Of a stretch of 10,548 nt of DNA, positions 1-4,856 are shown one piece after another; positions within the stretch are counted from its first letter, which is position 1; each line of letters opens with the position of its first letter. This DNA comes from an uncultured Elusimicrobiales bacterium. Its GTDB lineage: Bacteria > Elusimicrobiota > Elusimicrobia > Elusimicrobiales > Elusimicrobiaceae. The notes beneath the pieces were generated by a model. It was given only the letters and a program-made list of their open reading frames with translations, had not been told where the DNA came from and ran no database searches. The position numbers and the translations under genes are program-made. Where the stretch lies: the NCBI GenBank assembly GCA_905235355.1, contig CAJOLM010000032.1, positions 1-10,548 of the forward strand. Reading direction: 5' to 3'.

Positions 1-69
1 ACAGATTAGGTAACGACGATCTCTGTTTGGTGATCCAGTCTCACATGTATCTGAACCCAAACATAGGGC

Positions 70-97
70 TTGACTTGTTTTTTTTTTTTGATACAAT
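70..97 (+). promoter_or_regulatory. Promoter of the pilin gene, with poly-T spacer
   Basis: A -35 element TTGACT (70-75) and a -10 element TACAAT (92-97), the latter with an extended TGA just upstream, are separated by 16 bases. Twelve of those 16 bases are an unbroken T run (78-89). The predicted start lies near 104, exactly where the long inverted repeat of the leader begins. In the flanking 1-69 I see no gene or RNA, only a short AT-rich stretch that may be the edge of an upstream unit. The promoter is called from sequence alone, but both hexamers are good and no other candidate serves the pilin gene. Confidence 0.65.
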
Positions 98-103
98 ACC
101 GCT

Positions 104-286
104 ATGCGGGAGCAAAGTCTTTTGGTCTCCCGCGTGCCCTACGGCCTATGTGCTCGTTTATTTTGCTTTTATACTTTCTTTTTTTGTTCGTGGTTAACAC
201 TCCGAGTAGCCACTCACAAAAGAAAGGGTTGTCTAAAAGCAAAATAAACTTCGGTCCGCGGGGACAAAAAGACATTGCGCCCGCAT
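104..286 (+). repeat. Long imperfect inverted repeat forming the pilin mRNA leader
   Basis: Bases 104-119 pair with 271-286 in exact register with two mismatches. The helix continues imperfectly through 121-134 with 257-270, then as a perfect 16-bp block (156-171 with 234-249). It goes on with a T/A-rich block (174-186 with 217-226) and a small GTGG/CCAC apex (190-193 with 210-213). If transcription starts near 104, almost the whole 5' leader folds into one hairpin and leaves the ribosome site at 307-313 free. A second small hairpin (285-289 with 294-298) sits next to it. It could be a regulatory leader, a MITE-like insertion or a recombination site. The pairing is directly visible; the role is unknown. 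Confidence 0.75.
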
Positions 287-320
287 GGGGTGACCCATAG
301 TGTGGCAAAGGAGAAAAAAC

Positions 321-815
321 ATGAAACAAGCGTTTACGCTGATTGAATTATTAGTCGTGGTACTCATTATCGGCATACTCGCCGCCATTGCGCTGCCGCA
401 ATACCAACTTGCGGTATTAAAGGCGCGTTTTGTGCAAGTGCAGGTGGCCATGCGACATTTAAAAGATGCCGCGGACCAGTATAAATTAGCTAACGGGACT
501 TATCCATCTTCGTTAGGAGATTTGGAACTTGGTTTAGTGGGAACATTTGATAATTCGGCAGGTAGTGTTATTGGAAAAACCTATGTTTGCCGTTATCGTT
601 TTGGTAGTGAGGAAGCGACGAGCGAGCTATATTGCCGTTTGAGCAAAGGTCCTGTTGTGGGACTACGTTACTTTTTGGATTATCCTTCGCATAAAGATAT
701 TTTGTATTGTACTATTTCCAAAGATGATACACTTGGTAATAAGTTTTGTGCCAGTATAGGTGGAACGGATCCCTTTGATAGTGGGGCCGGTCTCATGCAC
801 TACAAATTACCTTGA
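321..815 (+). CDS. Type IV pilin-like protein (prepilin, PilE/GspG type)
   Basis: This encodes a 164-residue prepilin-like protein, presumably exported, cut by a prepilin peptidase and built into a pilus or pseudopilus through its N-terminal helix. The leader is four residues (MKQA). It is followed by the class III signature FTLIE, with the conserved Glu at mature position 5, and a hydrophobic helix to about residue 28 ending in ALPQY. The residue before the cut is Ala, whereas Gly is the family norm. The C-terminal part (30-164) is variable and carries four Cys, enough for two disulfides. The start at 321 is chosen because AAAGGAG lies 7 bases upstream and the leader fits; an upstream in-frame start at 300 would add residues with no role. 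The gene stands alone and converges with rnpB, 20 bases away. Which pilus system it serves cannot be told, because no pil or gsp assembly genes are in the window. Confidence 0.9.
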   Translation: MKQAFTLIELLVVVLIIGILAAIALPQYQLAVLKARFVQVQVAMRHLKDAADQYKLANGTYPSSLGDLELGLVGTFDNSAGSVIGKTYVCRYRFGSEEATSELYCRLSKGPVVGLRYFLDYPSHKDILYCTISKDDTLGNKFCASIGGTDPFDSGAGLMHYKLP

Positions 816-835
816 CAGTTAGAATAAAAAAGAAT

Positions 836-1159
836 GACAGCCCATACCCCAGATTTTGTCGGTAGAAATCTACCGTGAGAACCATTACTCTAAGCGGCCT
901 ACTTGGTCACGAAGGCGGGACACCTATGGACCGGCTTGGCCTTGCTCCGCGCGGGGTTTACCCTGCCGCACCAGTTACCTGTTGCGCGGTGCGCTCTTAC
1001 CGCACCTTTTCACCCTTGCCCGAAGGCGGTTTGTTTTCTGTGGCACTTTCCATTTGCGTGGCTGTTACCCCACACAACCCACTCTTTCAAGTGGCGCGCT
1101 ACCCTGTGGAGTCCGGAAGTTCCTCCCCCGGTTAAACGGGAGCGGCTCTCTGGGCTGTC
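836..1159 (-). ncRNA. rnpB: RNase P RNA, type A
   Basis: This is the catalytic RNA that trims the 5' leader from pre-tRNAs together with the RnpA protein. The ends pair as P1 (GACAGCCCA at 1159-1151 with TGGGCTGTC at 844-836). Reading the minus strand, GAGGAA followed by CCGGACUCC marks the P4 5' strand. GCAAACCGCC-like, AGGGUGAAA, GGUGCGGUAAGAGCGCACCG and GGAGCAAGGCCAA blocks then match the order in the E. coli RNA. Near the 3' end a 6-bp hairpin with an AUUU loop is P19, and GACAAAA with UCUGGGGUAU forms the P4 3' strand. At 324 nt it is short for type A: P18 seems to be missing and the P12-P14 part is reduced. P4 departs from the usual AAGU/CUU pairing (see findings). No clear own promoter fits the 5' end, and a T-rich tract follows the 3' end. 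Confidence 0.93.
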
Positions 1160-1718
1160 AAATCGTATCAAATAAAGACGGCTGCGGCGTTTGCTTTTTA
1201 TCTTTGGACGTTTTGCGCACAACCGGTTTGACGGCTACCCCGTTGACGATATTGTCTACCGGTTTGGAAACAGGCGCCGGCAGGGGCGGATTTAAATTTT
1301 CAATCGGATTAAACCCTACTGATTGCTTCATATCCATGGCTTTGTTAGCCAGTGCATCCGGCTCTTTGTTTAAATGGCGCAGCACGTGGCGGATTTGAAT
1401 AGCAAAAGGTTGCGCCAGCTGCCTAATTTCCGCCATGCGCGCGGCTAAATCGGCATTTTTAATTTTATACTCGCCTATATATTGTTTGACCAGCAGCAAG
1501 GAGTCCGAAATAATTTCCAGCTCCGTTGCGTGCAGTTCTGCCGCCTTAATCAGCGCCAGACGCAGCGCGGTATATTCGGCCTGATTGTTGGTGCAATGCT
1601 CCATAAAATAGCCTTCCTGCGCCAATATGTTGCCGGACACGTCTTTGATCACATAGGCCGAAGCTCCCGGGCCCGGATTTCCGCGGCTGCCGCCGTCAAT
1701 ATTAATAATGACTTTCAT
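1158..1718 (-). CDS. rnhA: Ribonuclease HI family protein with C-terminal tail
   Basis: This 186-residue protein should cut the RNA strand of RNA-DNA hybrids such as R-loops and primer remnants. The RNase H fold spans about 1-130 and keeps all four metal-binding acidic residues: D8 in IDGGSRGNPG, E48 in NNQAEY, D72 in ISDS and D121 in NKEPDALANKA. Minimal RNase HI enzymes of this family end near residue 130-150. Here a proline- and lysine-rich, probably disordered tail follows and ends in QPSLFDTI, which resembles a beta sliding clamp-binding motif (QxxLF at 179-183). No Shine-Dalgarno sequence precedes the ATG; instead a -10-like element sits 6 bases upstream. The gene follows gdhA after 36 bases, and its TGA overlaps the 5' end of rnpB by two bases. 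The enzyme class is secure; the clamp link is inference. Confidence 0.88.
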   Translation of the reverse strand: MKVIINIDGGSRGNPGPGASAYVIKDVSGNILAQEGYFMEHCTNNQAEYTALRLALIKAAELHATELEIISDSLLLVKQYIGEYKIKNADLAARMAEIRQLAQPFAIQIRHVLRHLNKEPDALANKAMDMKQSVGFNPIENLNPPLPAPVSKPVDNIVNGVAVKPVVRKTSKDKKQTPQPSLFDTI

Positions 1719-1724
1719 ATTTTT

Positions 1725-1733
1725 ATTTTAGCA
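1725..1733 (-). promoter_or_regulatory. Extended -10 directly before rnhA (leaderless promoter candidate)
   Basis: On the minus strand TGCTAAAAT is followed by AAAAAT and then the ATG of rnhA. This places the expected transcription start on or beside the A of the start codon. No ribosome site is present in this interval. The same arrangement occurs before lexA. No convincing -35 is visible, which is tolerable for an extended -10. Read-through from gdhA remains possible. Confidence 0.5.
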
Positions 1734-1754
1734 AATCACACAGCGAGCCATGAA

Positions 1755-3104
1755 TTAGACAAGGCCTTGGTCTATCATGGCGTCTGCTATTTTGATAAAG
1801 CCTGCAATGTTGGCCCCTGCCATATAATTGCCTTTTAAGCCAAACATTTCTGCCGCTTGCAAACAGTTCTGGTGAATATCGCGCATAATTTTTTGCAAAT
1901 ATTGGTCCACTTCCTCGCGCGTCCAATAAATGCGCATACTGTTTTGCGTCATCTCTAAACCGGATACCGCCACCCCGCCGGCATTAGAAGCTTTGCCCGG
2001 GGAATATAAAATTCCGGCATCCTGGAACGCGTCAATCGCGCCCGGCGTGCAGGGCATATTGGAGCCTTCGGTCAAACAAATGCAGCCGTTTTTAAGCAGC
2101 AGCTTGGCATCCTCGGTGTGCAGCTCGTTTTCGCACGCGGTCGGACACGCAATTTGGCACGGAATATCCCACGTTTTTTTGCCGGGGCGGAACTCTGCCT
2201 TGGGGAATTTTTTGACATATTCCTTCAAGCTGCCGCGGCGCACAAACACAAGGTCTTTGATAAAAGCCAGCTTTTCGGCATCAATGCCGTCTTTATCATA
2301 AATGCTGCCATCATAATCCATACAGCCCACCACTTTTGCGCCCAGCTGCGTCAGCTTTTCAATAGCAAAGGTGCCCACGTTGCCCGTGCCGGACACGATA
2401 GCGGTTTTGCCTTTTAAGCCATCGCCGCGCGTCGCCAGCATATTTTGCGCAAAGTATGCCACGCCGTAACCGGTGGCTTCCGGGCGTAAGAGGCTGCCGC
2501 CCCAGTTGGGTTTCTTACCGGTAAAAGCGCCTGTGAAATCGTTGGTTAATTTTTTGTACTGGCCGAACATATAGCCGATTTCGCGCGCGCCGCAGCCTAA
2601 ATCTCCGGCGGGAATATCAGTGTGATAGCCAATGTGGTGGTACAATTCATTGATAAAAGAGTGGCAGAAACGCATTACCTCATTGTCGCTTTTGCCGCGG
2701 GTGTCAAAGTCCGAGCCGCCCTTTCCGCCGCCAAGCGGCAAGGTGGTCAGGGAGTTTTTAAACGTCTGTTCAAAAGCTAAAAATTTAAGAGAGTCTGCCG
2801 TCACTGTTTCGTGAAAGCGGATACCGCCTTTGTACGGCCCGAGCGCGCTGTTGTATTGCACGCGGAAACCGCGGTTGACTTGTATTTCGCCTTTATCGTC
2901 GCGCCACGGCACGCGGAAAATAATCATGCGCTCCGGCTCTACGATACGCTCTAATACTTTTTCTTGTATATATTTTGGGTTTTGGGTTAAGACAGGAGTT
3001 AACGTGCCGATTACTTCTTTTACGGCCTGCTGAAATACTTTTTGAGCAGGGTCGCGGCGGATAATGCGGTCTAGAAAGTCATTAGTATATTGCTTGATAT
3101 CCAT
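1755..3104 (-). CDS. gdhA: Glutamate dehydrogenase, hexameric class I
   Basis: This enzyme interconverts 2-oxoglutarate plus ammonium and glutamate using NAD(P)H, a cytosolic entry point for nitrogen. The 449-residue length is typical of the small hexameric class. The N-terminal substrate domain (about 1-200) shows the PYKGGIRF motif with K92, K116 and the catalytic lysine K128 in PLGGGKGG, and Asp168 in PAGDLG. A Rossmann domain follows, with the GTGNVG nucleotide loop at 239-244. I cannot decide between NADP and NAD from sequence alone, although the small form is most often biosynthetic and NADP-linked. The start is supported by AAGGAGG 4 bases upstream. A promoter lies close in front, and the gene probably heads a unit with rnhA and rnpB. 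No oddities were seen. Confidence 0.96.
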   Translation of the reverse strand: MDIKQYTNDFLDRIIRRDPAQKVFQQAVKEVIGTLTPVLTQNPKYIQEKVLERIVEPERMIIFRVPWRDDKGEIQVNRGFRVQYNSALGPYKGGIRFHETVTADSLKFLAFEQTFKNSLTTLPLGGGKGGSDFDTRGKSDNEVMRFCHSFINELYHHIGYHTDIPAGDLGCGAREIGYMFGQYKKLTNDFTGAFTGKKPNWGGSLLRPEATGYGVAYFAQNMLATRGDGLKGKTAIVSGTGNVGTFAIEKLTQLGAKVVGCMDYDGSIYDKDGIDAEKLAFIKDLVFVRRGSLKEYVKKFPKAEFRPGKKTWDIPCQIACPTACENELHTEDAKLLLKNGCICLTEGSNMPCTPGAIDAFQDAGILYSPGKASNAGGVAVSGLEMTQNSMRIYWTREEVDQYLQKIMRDIHQNCLQAAEMFGLKGNYMAGANIAGFIKIADAMIDQGLV

Positions 3105-3131
3105 ACATCCTCCTTATTTATCTCTCTTTCT

Positions 3132-3159
3132 ATTATAGCAACAAATGAAAAGAAATCAA
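3132..3159 (-). promoter_or_regulatory. gdhA promoter
   Basis: On the minus strand a -35 TTGATT (3159-3154), a 16-base spacer and an extended -10 TGCTATAAT (3140-3132) predict a start near 3125. That gives a leader of about 20 bases containing the AAGGAGG ribosome site. The TGCTATAAT core is the same as that before lexA. Confidence 0.7.
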
Positions 3160-3202
3160 GCCATATTTCAGAATAAAAAAGCCGTACAAAACCACGGGAA
3201 TA

Positions 3203-3233
3203 TGTTATGATATAAAAAAGTTAGTTAACCTAA
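3203..3233 (+). promoter_or_regulatory. Promoter and DtxR-type operator of the metal regulator
   Basis: An extended -10 element TGTTATGAT (3203-3211) is followed at the expected start site by TTAGTTAACCTAA (3221-3233), whose outer TTAG and CTAA arms are inverted. The right half, TTAACCTAA, closely resembles the end of the IdeR/DtxR consensus box; the left half is degenerate. Because the element overlaps the start region of a DtxR-family gene, autorepression is the natural reading. It is inferred from pattern and position only. Confidence 0.5.
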
Positions 3234-3256
3234 AGTTTGGACCAAGGGGGCGGCAA

Positions 3257-3640
3257 GTGGCGCATTTAAGTTCCAACATGGAAGATTATTTAGAAGCCAT
3301 TATGGTGGCAGAGAACGAGGACGGCCTCGCGCGCGTGACAGACGTGCGGGATTTGCTCGGTGTCAAGACACCTAGTGTAACGGGTGCGCTGCGCGTACTG
3401 GCAGAAAAAGGTTATTTGCTGCACGAGCCGTACAAAGGGGTCAAGCTTACGGCTAAAGGCCGCCGCACCGCGCAAGACGTCAAGGCGCGCCATGTGATTT
3501 TAAGTTCTTTTTTGACGGATGTGCTAGGGGTGCGCGCCAAAACGGCCGACATTGACGCCTGCAAAATGGAACACACTGTCAGCCGCGAAACCCTGGACAA
3601 ATTGCACGCTTTCCTGCAAAAACAAGGAAAGAAAAAATAA
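3257..3640 (+). CDS. DtxR/MntR-family metal-dependent transcriptional repressor
   Basis: A 127-residue repressor of the family that senses Fe2+ or Mn2+ and binds DNA as a metal-loaded dimer. A winged helix-turn-helix spans about 5-70 (recognition region TPSVTGALRVLAEKGYL, wing GVKLTAKG), followed by a dimerisation region to the end. There is no SH3-like third domain, so the length is MntR-like. Metal-ligand candidates by family alignment are D10, E13, H79, C102, E105 and H106. D10 and E13 follow MntR, while C102 (in DACKMEH) follows DtxR, so iron versus manganese cannot be assigned. The GTG start at 3257 has GGGGG 6 bases upstream; the ATG at 3278 would remove the start of the first helix. 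No transporter gene adjoins it, so its targets are unknown. Confidence 0.88.
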   Translation: MAHLSSNMEDYLEAIMVAENEDGLARVTDVRDLLGVKTPSVTGALRVLAEKGYLLHEPYKGVKLTAKGRRTAQDVKARHVILSSFLTDVLGVRAKTADIDACKMEHTVSRETLDKLHAFLQKQGKKK

Positions 3641-3661
3641 ATAGTATTTCCTGCAAGATTT

Positions 3662-3670
3662 TGTTACAAT
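3662..3670 (+). promoter_or_regulatory. Extended -10 promoter of the structured leader and outer-membrane gene
   Basis: TGTTACAAT (3662-3670) is a good extended -10, with start expected near 3677; no clear -35 is seen. It resembles the pilin promoter core (TGATACAAT). It would drive either a free RNA or a leader of about 350 bases in front of the beta-barrel gene. Confidence 0.45.
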
Positions 3671-3676
3671 ACAGAT

Positions 3677-3962
3677 AGGTAAGAGGAGAATAATAGACGT
3701 ACCTAAACTGTTTACATAAAAACGGTTTATTACAATTTATCTGTTTTTGGAATCCTATGAGGAATAGGAGTTCTTTGGGGAATCCCAAAGTCTAATCGAG
3801 TCCAAAAATAGCTGGTTTAGGCAGAAGATAAAAGGAAGTCATGAGCCGATTATCTTCTGCCGAATGTATCTATTCAACGGAATAGGTACTACGGCTGTTT
3901 AATGGCAAGTAACTCGATTAGACTTGCGTTAGGCGGCCGTTTTTTACGGCTAAATTTGTACG
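3677..3962 (+). ncRNA. Candidate structured RNA or long structured leader
   Basis: This intergenic stretch holds many strong stems. The core is a closing helix of 14 perfect base pairs (3788-3801 with 3912-3925). Inside it are a 7-bp helix (3806-3812 with 3894-3900), a 12-bp perfect hairpin (3820-3831 with 3850-3861) and a 10-bp hairpin with an AACG loop (3866-3875 with 3880-3889). Upstream are hairpins at 3704-3729 (10 bp), 3753-3769 and 3773-3790 (7 bp, GAAT loop). An outer CGTAC/GTACG pairing (3698-3702 with 3957-3961) could close the whole. The fold recalls a closing stem, an open bubble with a side hairpin, and a terminal stem, as in 6S RNA, but I recognise no family signature. It matches no riboswitch I know. 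No good coding frame crosses it. Confidence 0.55.
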
Positions 3963-4030
3963 CAGGGACCCGGGGAGGGCGCGAAAAAACAAAATTTTGT
4001 TGTACCACATTTTATAGCAAGGAGAAAATT

Positions 4031-4726
4031 ATGAAGAAATTAGCAAGTATCTTGGTAGTGATGTTGTTGGCATGGCCTGTATGTGCGCAATATGTAGCGC
4101 AACCGACAGGAAACAAAAGCCTTTCTAAAAGCAAACATACTGTTAGCTCCCCGGCTTACAAATCCGGGCAAGAAGGATATGGTATTCACAAAGGAAATGG
4201 GATGCTGTCTTTGGAGCTGGGTGGCGGAATTCCTGTGTCCTATGATATGAAAGATAATGTCAAAAGCGGGTTTATGTGGGGCGTGTCTGGCTTGTACTCC
4301 GTAACGGACTCTGCTGCATTAGGGTTGGAAATAAGCGGCTTTTATGCAGGAGAAAAGACGGAGTATTATGGTATAAAAGAAGAAGTGAAAGGAGATATAC
4401 ATCAGTTTATGTTGGCCGGCCGTCTCTATGCCAACCCTGCTGACCAATTCCGTTTTTATGTGCCGATAGGATTAGGTCTTGCCCTTGCTCACATGAAAGA
4501 TAGCGTGTCTGTATCGGGAAATTCTTTTTCGGATTCTCACACTTCCGGGAGCTTTGCCATGTATGCGGGTGTCGGTGTAGAGGGAGATATCAGTGATAGA
4601 GTGGTCCTAGGGATAGAAGGTCGCTATAATTTTACGCAATACAAAGCTACTTTCTATGAAAATATTGACGTAAAAGCAGATCTCGGATATGTGTCCGTGT
4701 TGGCTCGTATCGGATATAAATTCTAG
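4031..4726 (+). CDS. Secreted outer-membrane beta-barrel protein (OmpW/OmpA-like)
   Basis: A 231-residue protein with a clear signal peptide (MKK, hydrophobic 4-18, likely cut after VCA at 19). A polar Ser/Lys-rich spacer (20-55) is followed by a barrel region (about 58-231) of alternating polar and apolar stretches rich in Gly, Tyr and Phe. It ends in GYKF; a C-terminal Phe is the usual outer-membrane assembly signal. Length and strand pattern suit a small eight-stranded barrel of the generic outer-membrane beta-barrel families; ligand and function are unknown. The ATG at 4031 has AAGGAGA 6-7 bases upstream and starts the signal peptide, so a longer reading from 3902 is rejected. A long structured leader precedes it and a terminator follows 31 bases after the stop. 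It stands alone. Confidence 0.85.
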   Translation: MKKLASILVVMLLAWPVCAQYVAQPTGNKSLSKSKHTVSSPAYKSGQEGYGIHKGNGMLSLELGGGIPVSYDMKDNVKSGFMWGVSGLYSVTDSAALGLEISGFYAGEKTEYYGIKEEVKGDIHQFMLAGRLYANPADQFRFYVPIGLGLALAHMKDSVSVSGNSFSDSHTSGSFAMYAGVGVEGDISDRVVLGIEGRYNFTQYKATFYENIDVKADLGYVSVLARIGYKF

Positions 4727-4757
4727 CAGTATGCCTCCGTGGCAAATCCTTGCCATC

Positions 4758-4782
4758 AGCCCGGTGTATCGCCGGGCTTTTT
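4758..4782 (+). terminator. Intrinsic terminator of the outer-membrane protein gene
   Basis: AGCCCGG (4758-4764) pairs perfectly with CCGGGCT (4772-4778) around a 7-base loop and is followed by TTTTT. It lies 31 bases after the stop codon. Confidence 0.88.
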
Positions 4783-4785
4783 GTT

Positions 4786-4816
4786 GAAAAACCCCCGGGG
4801 CAAAAGCTCCGGGGGT
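4786..4816 (-). terminator. Intrinsic terminator for the lexA transcript
   Basis: An 11-bp stem (4791-4801 with 4806-4816, one G-U type pair) with a 4-base loop is followed on the minus strand by TTTTT. It faces the terminator of the converging gene, so the two units are insulated from each other. Confidence 0.85.
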
Positions 4817-4829
4817 GAGGTTATTCTTA

Positions 4830-4851
4830 TTATCCCGCAGAGCCGGGATAA
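4830..4851 (-). other. Stem-loop just after the lexA stop codon
   Basis: TTATCCCG (4830-4837) pairs perfectly with CGGGATAA (4844-4851) over a 6-base loop, five bases past the lexA stop. It lacks a T tract, so it is more likely a 3'-end stabiliser or an accessory stem than a terminator. Confidence 0.5.
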
Positions 4852-4856
4852 AGCGG

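Noticed and set aside
70..300. Open frame of 76 codons with a hydrophobic segment before the pilin gene.
   Set aside because: It begins inside the promoter, has no ATG or ribosome site, and its length results from the long inverted repeat, which also leaves the other strand open.
1162..1170. Extended -10-like TGATACGAT as a promoter for rnpB.
   Set aside because: Its start would fall near 1155, inside the P1 helix, so it cannot make the full RNA.
856..1398. Plus-strand open frames of 86-180 codons across rnpB and the rnhA 3' end.
   Set aside because: They are shadows of the RNase P RNA and of rnhA on the other strand, and their Cys/Arg-rich products resemble nothing.
3609..3631. CTTTCC/GGAAAG hairpin at the end of the metal-regulator gene as a terminator.
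   Set aside because: It lies inside the coding sequence and is followed by A residues, not T, on the plus strand.
3788..3925. Assignment of this fold as 6S RNA.
   Set aside because: Only the outline is similar. The terminal stem is short, no consensus sequence is recognisable and the ends are not defined, so it is left as an unnamed RNA.
3788..3935. Integron attC-like inverted repeat (GTCTAAT...ATTAGAC, and GTTAGGC at 3928-3934).
   Set aside because: The paired ends lack the invariant AAC/GTT triplets, the lone GTTAGGC has no matching partner, and no integrase or cassette context is present.
3902..4030. N-terminal extension of the outer-membrane protein from 3902.
   Set aside because: It would bury the signal peptide behind 43 residues and ignore the good ribosome site before 4031.
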